Notes: generated by a model not told the origin, from the letters alone. Shown: positions 15,324-24,321, counted from the first letter of the stretch. The stretch is DNA of 64,000 nucleotides from Anaerolineae bacterium (GCA_023382655.1 JAHDWK010000004.1:336538-400537), one strand, 5' to 3'. Translations and numbers: made by a program.

Positions 15324-16286
15324 TCAGTTTGGCACGGTAGAATCGGAATGACGCCGGGCACGGTTCTGGCGCACAATGGCAACGATGTAAATGGGTGCGC
15401 CTAACAGGCCAGAGCTACGTTCCAGGGCAAATACCAGCAACGAAAGAGAAACGGCCTCACCAGGCGTCAGTCCGGTGGGGGCAAATAACAGAATCGCCAG
15501 ATTCTCGCGCACCCCCAGGCCACCAATGGAGGGCATCAGGGTCGCCAGCGCCATCAACGGCGTTGTATAAAAGTAGATAGAGACCGGTACATCATACCCC
15601 AGGGATTTTCCGGCAGCCCACCACCAGCCAATTTGCATCAGGTTAAATAGAACCGACACGAGGAGCGCCGAGCCAACGGCGCGCCAACCACAGGCGGCCA
15701 CGGCCGTTAATACCTGCTCGATTTTGGCCCAATACGGCCGTAACCTCCCCGGAACCAGACGCCCCACCTGCCGCACCAGCCCGCCATGCAGCAGTGCCAG
15801 CCCACCGGCCAACCCAACAACACAAACCACCACAATTTGCGCCAGCAACTCCACCGGAAAATAAGGTGGGCGTATGGGCAGCGCCACCAACGCCAATATA
15901 AACAAGGCCAGCAGACCCGTTAGCCGATCCACAATCACGGTGCCCGCCGCCACATCCGCGGGTACATCTTGCGCCGCTTCCGCCGCGCGCACCACATCCC
16001 CCGCTAAACCAGAAGGCAGCACCGAATTAAAGAAGCCGGCAGCAAAATATAGCTCCACCAACCGGCTAAAACGAACCGCAGCACCCAACGCCACCAACAA
16101 AATCCGCCAGCGATAAGCACGCAGCACCACGCTGGCATTCACCAGCCCAAATGCGAACAATACCCATCCCCACTGCGCCTGACCAATCTGCGCCACAATC
16201 TGGCGCACATCTACCTCAGTGAAAACAAGGAGAAGGGCAACGGCCGTCACCCCTAATTTAATCAGTGTACCCGCATATTTGCGCAT
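15324..16286 (-). CDS. Flippase-like membrane protein (UPF0104 / LPG synthase TM family)
   Basis: This 320-residue integral membrane protein has about eight hydrophobic segments. It carries the signatures of the UPF0104 / AglD-type family: RAYRWRILL, YFAAGFFNSVLPSGLAGDVVRA, TVIVDRLTGLLALF, PSIGGLGVRENLAILLF and FALERSSGLLGAPIY. The family includes the membrane half of lysylphosphatidylglycerol synthase and proteins linked with glycolipid handling next to glycosyltransferases. The C-terminal aminoacyl-transfer domain of MprF is absent. Its position beside PMT-like glycosyltransferase genes supports a role in lipid-linked sugar transport (inference). Confidence 0.82.
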   Translation of the reverse strand: MRKYAGTLIKLGVTAVALLLVFTEVDVRQIVAQIGQAQWGWVLFAFGLVNASVVLRAYRWRILLVALGAAVRFSRLVELYFAAGFFNSVLPSGLAGDVVRAAEAAQDVPADVAAGTVIVDRLTGLLALFILALVALPIRPPYFPVELLAQIVVVCVVGLAGGLALLHGGLVRQVGRLVPGRLRPYWAKIEQVLTAVAACGWRAVGSALLVSVLFNLMQIGWWWAAGKSLGYDVPVSIYFYTTPLMALATLMPSIGGLGVRENLAILLFAPTGLTPGEAVSLSLLVFALERSSGLLGAPIYIVAIVRQNRARRHSDSTVPN

Positions 16287-16289
16287 TTG

Positions 16290-16335
16290 TTGGTAGTCCG
16301 TAATCCGTAGCCCGTTAGCGGTAATCGGTAATGAG
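16290..16335. repeat. Heptad repeat, CGTAATC/GGTAATC family
   Basis: TAGTCCGTAATCCGTAGCCC followed by GGTAATCGGTAATGAG sits between the divergent flippase-like and glycosyltransferase genes. Confidence 0.65.
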
Positions 16336-16374
16336 TCTCGAACAAGTCTGCCATTCTATCGTTACCCCCTCACC

Positions 16375-16402
16375 TTGTCACCCCCCCACCTTATCATATA
16401 AT
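16375..16402 (+). promoter_or_regulatory. Promoter, probably giving a leaderless transcript
   Basis: TTGTCA (16375-16380) and a perfect TATAAT (16397-16402) are 16 bases apart. The start codon at 16412 lies only nine bases after the -10 box, so the mRNA would begin at or next to the ATG. The -35 box falls in a CACCTTGTCACCCCC repeat of the kind found inside neighbouring genes. Confidence 0.5.
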
Positions 16403-16411
16403 CCGCTCGCT

Positions 16412-18133
16412 ATGACAAAATGGCGCAGCATCCCGGCAGTCTGGACGGCCGTCCCCCTCATCCTCCTCTTCTTTTGGCTGGCCCTCCACAGCATGGCGCT
16501 GGACAGTCCTACCATGGACGAACAAAACCACCTGGCGCGGGGCATCGCCTTTTGGCGCTCCGGCGGCGATCCCCGTCTCAGCCTGGAACACCCGCCATTA
16601 GTCAACAGCCTTAGCGCTCTGCCCTTGCTCACCCTGCCTGATGTTGTTGTCCCCTTTGACCATCCCAGTTGGGTGGAAATGTCCCCGCCGGACATCTACT
16701 GGTACGTGTTTGCCGAAGAACTCCTCTGGCACGCCAACCAGGACGTAACCCGCATGATTTTTCTGGGGCGGCTGCCGGTCATTTTCCTGACCATTGGGCT
16801 GGGACTGGTGGGCTTCCACTTTGCCCGCGAATTATGGGGGGACGGGGCAGGGTTGTTGGCCCTGTTCCTGCTCCTGTTTGAGCCGAACATCCTGGCACAC
16901 GGCCGTCTCATCACCACCGATCTGGGCGGCGCTCTTTTCAGTTTCCTGGCCCTTTACCTGCTGTGGCGGCTGTGGCAAACAAAGGGATGGAATTGGCGGC
17001 GCTGGCTCTGGGTCGGTGTGGCTCTGGGCCTGGCCTTTGGCAGCAAACTTTCCACACTGGGCTTTCTGCCCATCCTGGGCGTATTGGCGCTTTTACCCCT
17101 CTATCCGCCACAGCCTGGCCCCTATTGGCAAACAGCAGGGCGGCACGTGATGCAGTTGGGTACGGCCGTGCTTCTCTCCCTGCTCATCACCTGGATCATC
17201 TTCGGCTTTGAATGGGGGCCATTTCGTTTTCCTTCTGAAACGCTGCAATTCCTAAACAGCGCCAACGGCCCCATGCCCACCTTTTGGGCCGGGCTGGATC
17301 AGATTCTCAACGTCAGCCGGGGTGGGCGCGCCGCCTTTCTGCTAGGTGAATTCTCCGACGAGGGCTTCCCACTCTACTTTCCTGTTGCCTTCCTGGTCAA
17401 AACCCCACTCGCCATTCTCATCGCTTTGCCCAGCGCCGCCATCGTGCTGCTCTGGCAGCGACAAACCCGGCAGCAGGCGCTTTATTTGCTCATTCCCGCC
17501 CTCTATTACTTCGGCCTCAGCATGTGGAGCGGCGTCAACATTGGCTATCGCCACCTGTTACCCATACTGCCCTTGCTACTGGTCTTGATTAGTGGGCTGG
17601 TGGCAGGTGGCAAGTCATCAGAAAAACCGATCACCGATTACCGGGCACGATTTACGAATTACGGATTACCGGTTACGGCTTACGCACTCGCCGCTATCTT
17701 TCTGTTAGAAACCCTCACCATCCACCCCCATTACCTCAGCTTTTTCAATGTGGTGGCAGGCGGGCCAGCAAATGGGCCGCGTTTGCTGGCAGACAGCAAT
17801 GTAGATTGGGGGCAAGATTTACGGCGGCTGCAAATCTGGATGGCCGAAAACGAGGTGGAATCGGTGAAGTTGGGCTGGTTTGGCACGGCCGTGCCCGCCT
17901 ACTACGGGTTGAATTATGAACCGCTACCCGGCTTCCCTCGCCCCGAATTTTATTCGTTGTGGAACTCGCCGCCGTTTGATCCAGCACAGCCCGAACCGGG
18001 CATCTATGCCATCAGCGCCAGCAGTTTGTGGGAATCTCATTGGGCCAACAAAACTGTCTACCCCTGGTTCCGGGCACGAGAACCAGATGACCGGGTGGGG
18101 TATTCGATATGGATTTATAGGGTAATTGAGTAA
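16412..18133 (+). CDS. PMT-like integral membrane glycosyltransferase
   Basis: This 573-residue GT-C type protein is related to dolichyl-phosphate-mannose mannosyltransferases (PMT_2/GT39). The family features are an N-terminal transmembrane helix, the acidic motif SPTMDEQNHLARGIAFWRSG in the first external loop (DE catalytic pair), SLEHPPLVN, about ten more hydrophobic segments, and a C-terminal soluble domain with NVDWGQDLRRLQIWM. Such proteins move sugars from a polyprenyl-phosphate donor on the outer face of the membrane. ATG 16412 fits the promoter; an earlier frame start at 16331 would be read from repeats. A heptad repeat at 17609-17692 is translated in frame between transmembrane segments. 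A paralogue with the same tail lies at 21866. Confidence 0.82.
   Translation: MTKWRSIPAVWTAVPLILLFFWLALHSMALDSPTMDEQNHLARGIAFWRSGGDPRLSLEHPPLVNSLSALPLLTLPDVVVPFDHPSWVEMSPPDIYWYVFAEELLWHANQDVTRMIFLGRLPVIFLTIGLGLVGFHFARELWGDGAGLLALFLLLFEPNILAHGRLITTDLGGALFSFLALYLLWRLWQTKGWNWRRWLWVGVALGLAFGSKLSTLGFLPILGVLALLPLYPPQPGPYWQTAGRHVMQLGTAVLLSLLITWIIFGFEWGPFRFPSETLQFLNSANGPMPTFWAGLDQILNVSRGGRAAFLLGEFSDEGFPLYFPVAFLVKTPLAILIALPSAAIVLLWQRQTRQQALYLLIPALYYFGLSMWSGVNIGYRHLLPILPLLLVLISGLVAGGKSSEKPITDYRARFTNYGLPVTAYALAAIFLLETLTIHPHYLSFFNVVAGGPANGPRLLADSNVDWGQDLRRLQIWMAENEVESVKLGWFGTAVPAYYGLNYEPLPGFPRPEFYSLWNSPPFDPAQPEPGIYAISASSLWESHWANKTVYPWFRAREPDDRVGYSIWIYRVIE
17609..17692 (+). repeat. Heptad repeat inside a glycosyltransferase gene
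   Basis: ACCGATCACCGATTACCGGG then ACGAATTACGGATTACCGGT form degenerate 7-base units. They are read in frame as KPITDYRARFTNYGLPVTAY in the loop between two hydrophobic segments. Confidence 0.75.
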
Positions 18134-18155
18134 TTGGGTAATTGCGCAATTACTT
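18117..18155. repeat. Octad repeat between two glycosyltransferase genes
   Basis: GGGTAATTGAGTAATTGGGT followed by AATTGCGCAATTACTTC spans the stop codon of one gene and the leader of the next. The inner GTAATTGCGCAATTAC is a 16-base palindrome. Confidence 0.7.
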
Positions 18156-18163
18156 CTTCACAC

Positions 18164-20071
18164 ATGGCAAACAGACAAAGGGAACGCTGGCTTTTGGTGG
18201 GTGTGCTGCTGCTGGCAGCACTGTTCCGGCTGGCGGCGTTGCGCGATGTGCCGCCCGGTTTGTCCCAGGATGAAGTGTTGGACGCCGGTATGCCCGCTTT
18301 TATCCTGGCGGGCAACCATGCTCTCTTCTTCCGTGAGGGGTATGGGCATGAACCGCTCTATCACTACTGGAGCATCCCCTTTTACCTGACGTTGGGTGAA
18401 AACTATTTACAGGCGCGTCTGGCTTCTGTCTTTTTGGGCATGTTGCTGGTGGCGGCGACAATGCGTTGGGCCAGGCGAGAGTTTGGGCTGATTACGGCCG
18501 TCACCGCCGGTCTTGGTCTGGCAGTCTCCTGGTGGCCGGTTATTTTTAGCCGGGTGGGCATTCGTCCCATCATGGAACCGCTGTTCCTGGTGGGTGTAGC
18601 CTGGTTCTGGTCCAAACGCCCCTGGGCAGCCGGGCTGCTCTTGGGGCTGAGTTTGTACACCTACACGGCCGCGCAGGTGATGCTGCTCTGGCCCGTATTG
18701 CTGACGGCCGTCCTGCTCCTCACCCGGCGCCAACAGCGGCGAACCACGCTGAAAAGCGGCATGGTGGTGGGGGGCACGGCCGTGTTAGTTGCCCTGCCGC
18801 TCTATCTCACCTGGTGGGCCGACCCTTCTCTGTTACAACGAGTGGATCAATTAGGGGGGCCACTGGATGCCTTGCGCCAGGGCAACGTCCAACCCATTGT
18901 GGCGGCGGTGCTGGCTACGATGGGCGTTTTTAGCTTTAGCGGCGACCCCCGCGGCACGTATGGCCCACCCGGACGGCCGTTGTTTGATTGGTTCACGGCC
19001 GTGCTATTTTATGCCGGATTGCTCATTACCATCTGGCGCGTTCGCCAGTTTCCCTATGCCCTGCTGCTCACCTGGCTGGTCGTGAGTTTGCTGCCCAGCG
19101 TCCTCACCCCACAAGCCCCCAGCACCATCCGCCTGATCGGTGCATTACCGGCAGTCTTTGTAGTGGTAGGGGTGGCGGTTTCGGTAATCGGTAATCAGTT
19201 ATCGGTTATCAGTAAGCGACGACCGATTACCGATTACCGATTACCGATTATCCTCTTCTTTCTGCTCATTCTGCTATTCAACATGGCCCGCACCGTGCGC
19301 GATGGTTTTATCCACTGGCCGCAGGCAGTGGAAACGCGGCTAAATCACTACCAGGCCATTTTGTTAGACATCGCCCGTTATGAGCAAACGCAGCCAGACG
19401 GCTCAATCATCATTGCTGACTCCTTTTTTGAGCAAATTGACGCCGAATCATGGCAGCGCACGGCCGTGCCGCCCACCCAGGCGCGCTGGATTCAGGCCGG
19501 GCCGGACGTGGCCGGGGCGATGGTTTTTACGGGAAGTGCGGACGGCCGTCTTTATGTGCCCGAATATGCTCCCCTGTCGCCACAACTGAGGCAACTGCTG
19601 CAACTGCCAGATGTACCCGGCTACCAAAGCCAAAATGCACCTCATTTCGCCGTTTATGGCACGCCTGCCTTGCCCCATCTGCCGCTGCTGCCCGAACCGG
19701 TCGCCTTCGGCGAGATGATCACATTAGAAGGGTATGAGTTTCTACCGTCGGCGGGCGGGCCAACGGTTTACCTGGCTACTCGCTGGCGTGTAAACCAACC
19801 TCTGCCGCCGCATTTGACGGCGTTTGTCCATTTGCTCAATGCGCAAGGCGAGATTGTGGCGCAGCATGATGGCCTCGACGCCGCTCCCACCACCTTAAAC
19901 CCTGGCGATTGGCTCCTGCAACTTCACCCTCTGACTATCCCTCAAGAGAGCGGGCCTTTTACCGTGCAAATTGGCCTGTACACACTGCCTGAGGGGCAGC
20001 GGCTCACCCATTCCGGCGGTCCGGCTGATGTTTTCACCCTCGCTACTGACCTGTATTTTGACGAGAAATAG
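18164..20071 (+). CDS. Integral membrane glycosyltransferase (GT-C type)
   Basis: This 635-residue protein has about eleven hydrophobic segments and an outer beta-rich tail. The N-terminal helix is followed by PPGLSQDEVLDAGMPAFIL, the acidic loop motif typical of PMT/ArnT-like enzymes, and FREGYGHEPLYHYWSIPFYL. The last 200 residues form a soluble domain with LLNAQGEIVAQHDGLDAAPT and a closing RLTHSGGPADVFTLA. The same domain also ends the proteins at 21866, 24322 and 32407. ATG 18164 is chosen because the frame before it is read from an octad repeat. An in-frame heptad repeat lies at 19182-19252. It probably acts with its neighbours in glycan assembly. Confidence 0.8.
   Translation: MANRQRERWLLVGVLLLAALFRLAALRDVPPGLSQDEVLDAGMPAFILAGNHALFFREGYGHEPLYHYWSIPFYLTLGENYLQARLASVFLGMLLVAATMRWARREFGLITAVTAGLGLAVSWWPVIFSRVGIRPIMEPLFLVGVAWFWSKRPWAAGLLLGLSLYTYTAAQVMLLWPVLLTAVLLLTRRQQRRTTLKSGMVVGGTAVLVALPLYLTWWADPSLLQRVDQLGGPLDALRQGNVQPIVAAVLATMGVFSFSGDPRGTYGPPGRPLFDWFTAVLFYAGLLITIWRVRQFPYALLLTWLVVSLLPSVLTPQAPSTIRLIGALPAVFVVVGVAVSVIGNQLSVISKRRPITDYRLPIILFFLLILLFNMARTVRDGFIHWPQAVETRLNHYQAILLDIARYEQTQPDGSIIIADSFFEQIDAESWQRTAVPPTQARWIQAGPDVAGAMVFTGSADGRLYVPEYAPLSPQLRQLLQLPDVPGYQSQNAPHFAVYGTPALPHLPLLPEPVAFGEMITLEGYEFLPSAGGPTVYLATRWRVNQPLPPHLTAFVHLLNAQGEIVAQHDGLDAAPTTLNPGDWLLQLHPLTIPQESGPFTVQIGLYTLPEGQRLTHSGGPADVFTLATDLYFDEK
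19182..19252 (+). repeat. Heptad repeat with inverted copy inside a glycosyltransferase gene
   Basis: CGGTAATCGGTAATCAGTTA heptads are followed by the inverted ACCGATTACCGATTACCGAT. Translation gives VIGNQLSVIS then RRPITDYRLPI, placed just before a hydrophobic segment. Confidence 0.82.
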
Positions 20072-20094
20072 CGGTACGGATATGATCCCTGCGT

Positions 20095-20125
20095 TTTGGG
20101 AGATTGAATCTCTCATTCTCTAATC
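20095..20125. repeat. GATTGAGAG-type hairpin
   Basis: GGGAGATTGAATCTCTCATTCTCTAATC, with AGATTGA against TCTCTCA, is a shortened member of the GATTAGGAGATTG family, in the gap between a glycosyltransferase and a surface protein gene. Confidence 0.5.
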
Positions 20126-20159
20126 ACTTAAACATATATTTTTGGAGGAAAACAAGGAT

Positions 20160-21755
20160 ATGGAAGATTTGACTCGTAAAGATCGACGGTTGGTGTTAAC
20201 AGTCACGGCCGTCACCACCCTGGGATTGTTGCTGCTGTTGGTGCAGGTATTGGCAACGGCCGTTGCCGCCGCCAGCCCCAACCAGACCGCCCAGGCGCGC
20301 CCCCTGGCGCAAGTTGTCACCCCCACCGTGACGTTCGACGAAGCCCTGGATGCTTACATCGCCGGGCACACGCTGCCTGCTGTGGCCGGTGACCCTACCT
20401 ATGGCGTAGCCTGGGAAGGCGACACTATGGGCATCGGCTACCCTGGCAACACGGTTAGCTATATGCTCGTTCTCAGCAATACCGGCGACATCACCGACAC
20501 CTATGACATTACCTTTACGGCCGATTGGGATACCCATGTATCCACCACCGTTATCACCCTCACCGCCGGTACCGGGACGCACATTCATGTGGACGTAGAT
20601 ATTCCCGGCACGGCCGATGAGGGGGATAGTGACACGGCCGTGTTGACCGCCACCTCCCAGGGCCACATCACCACCACCGCCAGCATCAGCCTGACTACGC
20701 TGGTACAGGATAGCGTCATTCATTTACCCATCATCCTCAAACCGGTACCCCCACCTTCCGGCGCGCCCACCCTCTCCGCTACCCGGCCCAACAGTTCTAA
20801 CCACTGGCAGATGAACTGGACGCTGGACAATTACCCCTACCTGAGCGGGTATGAACTTCAGGAATCACAAGACGCCACCTTTGCCACTGGCGTCAACACT
20901 ATCCCCCTGGGCAATGTCAACACACATCTCATCAATACACACCAGCCTTCACCCAACAATGTTTACTTTTACCGTATTCGCGCTTTAGGTGGTGGGGAAT
21001 CTGGGCCCTGGTCAAACGTTGTCCAGGTCGTCAGCGCCTATTACGATGAGTTCGATAACAACCAGACCGGCTGGTCTGGCCCCACCCTCAAAGAGGGGCT
21101 GCGCCGCCTCACGTTCCTGGAAGAAATTGATGTCTTCTATGAAATTCAGCAGGGGAATTATTGGCTTATTCTCCGCGTAGAGGATTCCTGGGATTGGGCT
21201 ATTGCCAGCCCCATGAAGCCAGCGCCGACTGTGCCTTATTCCATCGAGTTCCGCTCCCGACCGGCCAACCTGGGCAATCTGGTTTCTCATGGTGTGGTGT
21301 TTGGTGGCGACTGGGACGGTGAAGCCTGCCCGGATTGGTCAACCCTCCTGGGTCTTTATGCCCATACCAACTGCTTCAATCACTTCTATAACACTAACCT
21401 GATCTGGTACAGCGACAATAATGCACGCCTGTTGTGGGAACGGGTAGACGAACTGGTTTATTGTCCCACCTGTGGCGGCAGCCCGCTGAAGCGGTTAGGT
21501 GACATTGACGAGAATAACATTGTTGAGTTGACCTACAATGCCAGTGACTGGAACGACTACCGCGTCGAAGTGCGGCAAACAGAGATCAGATTCTTCGTCA
21601 ACAATGACCTGCGCTTCGTCTACAACACCCAAAATGACCCCGGCGCCATGAACTGGGTCAATGGGCCTTATTTTGGCGTGTTCGCTTCCACAGACGAGTA
21701 CAGCAATTCCACCGGGCGTTATGAGTACATTAGGGTGACGCCGCTGGACAATTAG
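20160..21755 (+). CDS. Secreted multi-domain surface protein
   Basis: This 531-residue protein starts at ATG 20160 (GGAGGA 10 bases upstream). Residues 15-45 form an uncleaved or cleaved signal segment (LVLTVTAVTTLGLLLLLVQV). Residues 80-195 form one beta-sandwich domain (NTVSYMLVLSNTGDITDTYD) of the same kind as the tandem repeats in the protein at 63034. It is closed by HLPIILKPVPPPSG, the sequence that ends that other protein. Then comes a fibronectin-III-like segment (PYLSGYELQES to VYFYRIRALGGGESGPWSN) and a C-terminal concanavalin-like jelly-roll (WLILRVEDSWDWAIASP, DYRVEVRQTEIRFFVNNDL). It is likely cell-surface and may bind carbohydrate. The adjoining glycosyltransferases may decorate such proteins (inference). 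Confidence 0.72.
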   Translation: MEDLTRKDRRLVLTVTAVTTLGLLLLLVQVLATAVAAASPNQTAQARPLAQVVTPTVTFDEALDAYIAGHTLPAVAGDPTYGVAWEGDTMGIGYPGNTVSYMLVLSNTGDITDTYDITFTADWDTHVSTTVITLTAGTGTHIHVDVDIPGTADEGDSDTAVLTATSQGHITTTASISLTTLVQDSVIHLPIILKPVPPPSGAPTLSATRPNSSNHWQMNWTLDNYPYLSGYELQESQDATFATGVNTIPLGNVNTHLINTHQPSPNNVYFYRIRALGGGESGPWSNVVQVVSAYYDEFDNNQTGWSGPTLKEGLRRLTFLEEIDVFYEIQQGNYWLILRVEDSWDWAIASPMKPAPTVPYSIEFRSRPANLGNLVSHGVVFGGDWDGEACPDWSTLLGLYAHTNCFNHFYNTNLIWYSDNNARLLWERVDELVYCPTCGGSPLKRLGDIDENNIVELTYNASDWNDYRVEVRQTEIRFFVNNDLRFVYNTQNDPGAMNWVNGPYFGVFASTDEYSNSTGRYEYIRVTPLDN

Positions 21756-21762
21756 GATTGGT

Positions 21763-21850
21763 GAGAAACCGGGTTTCTTGAAGAAACCCGGCTTCTATGA
21801 AACAAAACCTCGGAGGAAAGCTATGGCTCTTTCCGAGGTTTTGTTGTTTG
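21763..21850 (+). terminator. Two hairpins downstream of the surface protein gene
   Basis: GAAACCGGGTTTCTT and AAGAAACCCGG form a first stem (21765-21791). CAAAACCTCGG (21800-21810) and CCGAGGTTTTG (21834-21844), extended by GGAAAG/CTTTC, form a second, followed by a T-rich stretch. The second looks like a terminator. The protein frame that opens at 21797 lies inside it, which is why a later start is chosen for the next gene. Confidence 0.65.
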
Positions 21851-21865
21851 TGGGAGAGGTTTGTG

Positions 21866-24304
21866 GTGAGACGCTTGCTGAGGATAAAGCCACTGTGGTG
21901 GGGCACGGCCGTGCTCCTATTCATGTTCGCTCTTTCCCTCACCAGCATGACGACCCTGGCCCCCACATTTGATGAACAGGGTTTCCTCGTGCGCGGTCTG
22001 GGTTACGTTCGCGGCGAAAACCGGCACATGCGCGTTGGCCACCCTTTAGGACTAAATGCGCTTAATGCGTCTCTCTTGGTGGGAGATGAACGCATCCAAC
22101 TGCCAACCGCTGATCCTTCCTGGCAGGAACGTTCTTTTCATCGCCCAGCCGAACTGTTTCTTTGGGAAATAGGAAACGACGTCTCCCTGGTCATGTTTCT
22201 GGCGCGGCTGCCCAGCATCTGGTTGGCGCTGCTGCTGGCGGCGGTGGTGGGACGGTGGGCGTGGCGCATGTCACACCGCCAATGGGCAGGGCTGCTGGCG
22301 CTGACGTTGATCGCCCTTGACCCTAACATTCTGGCAAATGCCCAGTTAGCCACCACCGATTTGGGGCTGGCGCTGGGGGCGGCGGTAGCCGGGTTTACGT
22401 TGTGGCGCTATTGGGTGCGGCCGACTATCCTTAATGTACTCCTCGCCGGTATTGGCTTTGGTCTGCTACAAAACACCAAATTCACGGCCGGGCTGTTCGT
22501 ACCCCTGTTCGCCCTGGTAATTGTCGCTGGCATGGTAGTACAGTGGCGACACAACCAGCGAGGACATCTCCCCTTTCCCTGGCGCACTGTTTTACTTTTT
22601 ATCCTCATTTACCCGCTGGCTGCCTTATTGACGCTGTGGGCGGCGTATGGCTTCCAGGTTGGTAAATTGCCCGCCGAATTACCCACTTTCCCACAGTTAG
22701 CCGGGTTAACCGTGCCACTATCCCACCACATTGAGCAGCTTTTGGACATCGGCGGGCGGCTGCAAGTGGAGACGCCTTCTTTTCTGATGGGGCAATACAG
22801 CAATACGGGCTGGTGGTACTACTTCCCGATGGCCTTCCTGCTAAAGACGCCGTTGCCGATTTTGGTGCTGCTGGTCACGGCCGTTATCCTGCGCCTGGTG
22901 TCTTACCTCTCCCAAATCCGCAGCCCGAAACCCGAAACCCGAAGCCCGAACACGCCTCACGCATCACGCATCACGCATCACGAATTACACTCCCCCCTCT
23001 TCAACGATGCTGCCTTGCTCATCCCCGCCTTTGGCTATTTTGCCTTCGCCCTGACCAGCGAGATCAACCTGGGTTATCGCCATTTGCTGCCGGTGCTACC
23101 GTTTACGGCCGTGTTCATCGCCCATGCCTTTGCCGGAATCCGAAATCCGAAGTCCGGGGCCCGAAGTCCGATTACCGATTACCGATTACCGATTACCTTT
23201 TCCGCTACGCTCACCCTGCTCGCCCTCATCACCCTCTGGATTCACCCCCACTACCTGAGCTACTTTAACCCGCTGGCCGGCGGGCCAGAGAATGGCTGGC
23301 ATTATCTGGTGGACAGCAACACAGATTGGGGGCAGGATTTGAACAAGTTACCGGCATGGATGGAGGCGAATGAAGTAGAAGAAGTGTGGCTGAGTTACTT
23401 TGGGGAGGCGCGGCCTGATTATTACGGCATTGCCTACAAAGGATTAGACAGTTGGCCGCCGCGATTGATGAATCCAGAGGCACGGCCGTATTACCCTACC
23501 GACCCTGCCCCTGGCATTTACGCCATCAGCGCCACTAACCTGCAAGGCGTTCACTTTGCCGACCCTGATCAATTTGCCTGGTTCCGCGAGCGGGAGCCGC
23601 TTGCCAAAATCGGGTACAGCATCTTCCTGTATGAAGTCCTGGCTACCGGTGGCTCGGTAGATGTGGTGCTGGCCGGTTTGCAGTTGGATGATATACATCC
23701 TGCTGATTATGCACAATTCAACAGCAATGATATAACACCACGATGGGTTGACCTGGAAACGGCCGTGATTGTGCCTGATTCGACACGGCGCTGGCTGGTA
23801 GTGGGACGGGACACGGCCGTTGCCCCCACCATCGCCGCTCTGATCGAATCATGGTTATTGCGTGTGGAGCGGGAGGAATACCTGCTATACCAGATACCAC
23901 CCCTCACCGTGCCGGAGGTATCACCACTGGCGCTGTTTAGCCTGGACGAGGGAACGGTGGGATTGATGAGCGCGTTTGTGGACACGGCCGTGACCAACCA
24001 CACCCTCCGCCTTAACACCGCCTGGCAGCAAAAGGGCAACCCCCAGCCCGTCAAAATTTTCATCCATTTGCTGGACGCCCAGGGCAACATTGCCGCCCAA
24101 TGGGATGGTCTGGGCGCAGCCTGGGAAGGGTGGCACACCGGCGACGCCCTGCTGCACACCCACACCATTCCCCTGCCTGCCGATCTCCCCCCTGGTGCGT
24201 ACGAGATACGTCTGGGTCTCTACCACCCCCAAACCAACCAGCGCTGGCTGACAGAAACGGGCGCGGACTATCTGATTTTAGAGGAAGTTGAGATTGGAGA
24301 TTAA
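21866..24304 (+). CDS. PMT-like integral membrane glycosyltransferase with C-terminal outer domain
   Basis: This protein has about 812 residues from GTG 21866 (GGGAGAGG six bases upstream); the frame is open from ATG 21797, inside a hairpin. It shares the layout of the gene at 16412: APTFDEQGFLVRGLGYVRG, many hydrophobic segments, NSTNTDWGQDLNK-type DSNTDWGQDLNKLPAWM and PAPGIYAISATNLQG. An extra C-terminal domain (FIHLLDAQGNIAAQWDGLG) is shared with 18164, 24322 and 32407. Two in-frame heptad repeats (22914-22988 and 23135-23198) fall in loops between membrane segments. By family it would transfer a sugar from a lipid-linked donor; acceptor unknown. Confidence 0.8.
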   Translation: MRRLLRIKPLWWGTAVLLFMFALSLTSMTTLAPTFDEQGFLVRGLGYVRGENRHMRVGHPLGLNALNASLLVGDERIQLPTADPSWQERSFHRPAELFLWEIGNDVSLVMFLARLPSIWLALLLAAVVGRWAWRMSHRQWAGLLALTLIALDPNILANAQLATTDLGLALGAAVAGFTLWRYWVRPTILNVLLAGIGFGLLQNTKFTAGLFVPLFALVIVAGMVVQWRHNQRGHLPFPWRTVLLFILIYPLAALLTLWAAYGFQVGKLPAELPTFPQLAGLTVPLSHHIEQLLDIGGRLQVETPSFLMGQYSNTGWWYYFPMAFLLKTPLPILVLLVTAVILRLVSYLSQIRSPKPETRSPNTPHASRITHHELHSPLFNDAALLIPAFGYFAFALTSEINLGYRHLLPVLPFTAVFIAHAFAGIRNPKSGARSPITDYRLPITFSATLTLLALITLWIHPHYLSYFNPLAGGPENGWHYLVDSNTDWGQDLNKLPAWMEANEVEEVWLSYFGEARPDYYGIAYKGLDSWPPRLMNPEARPYYPTDPAPGIYAISATNLQGVHFADPDQFAWFREREPLAKIGYSIFLYEVLATGGSVDVVLAGLQLDDIHPADYAQFNSNDITPRWVDLETAVIVPDSTRRWLVVGRDTAVAPTIAALIESWLLRVEREEYLLYQIPPLTVPEVSPLALFSLDEGTVGLMSAFVDTAVTNHTLRLNTAWQQKGNPQPVKIFIHLLDAQGNIAAQWDGLGAAWEGWHTGDALLHTHTIPLPADLPPGAYEIRLGLYHPQTNQRWLTETGADYLILEEVEIGD
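22914..22988 (+). repeat. Heptad repeat inside a glycosyltransferase gene
   Basis: AACCCGAAACCCGAAGCCCG units and then CACGCATCACGCATCACGCA units are read in frame as SPKPETRSPN and HASRITHHE. The second unit is exactly 7 bases (ATCACGC). Confidence 0.8.
23135..23198 (+). repeat. Second heptad repeat in the same gene
   Basis: ATCCGAAATCCGAAGTCCGG followed by three GATTACC heptads is read in frame as IRNPKSGARSPITDYRLPIT, again directly before a hydrophobic segment. Confidence 0.8.
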
Positions 24305-24312
24305 GAGATTGA
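24286..24312. repeat. GAGATTG repeat at a gene junction
   Basis: AGTTGAGATTGGAGATTAAG followed by AGATTGAGCAATTG covers the stop codon of one glycosyltransferase gene and the leader of the next. Confidence 0.5.
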
Positions 24313-24321
24313 GCAATTGCC

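Noticed and set aside
15643..15825. Small open frames opposite the flippase-like gene and many similar ones across the window
   Set aside because: All lie inside confident genes in other frames, without start signals or conserved motifs.
21797..21865. Start of the PMT-like glycosyltransferase at ATG 21797
   Set aside because: It lies inside an inverted repeat that looks like a terminator; GTG 21866 has a proper ribosome binding site and begins just before the first membrane segment.
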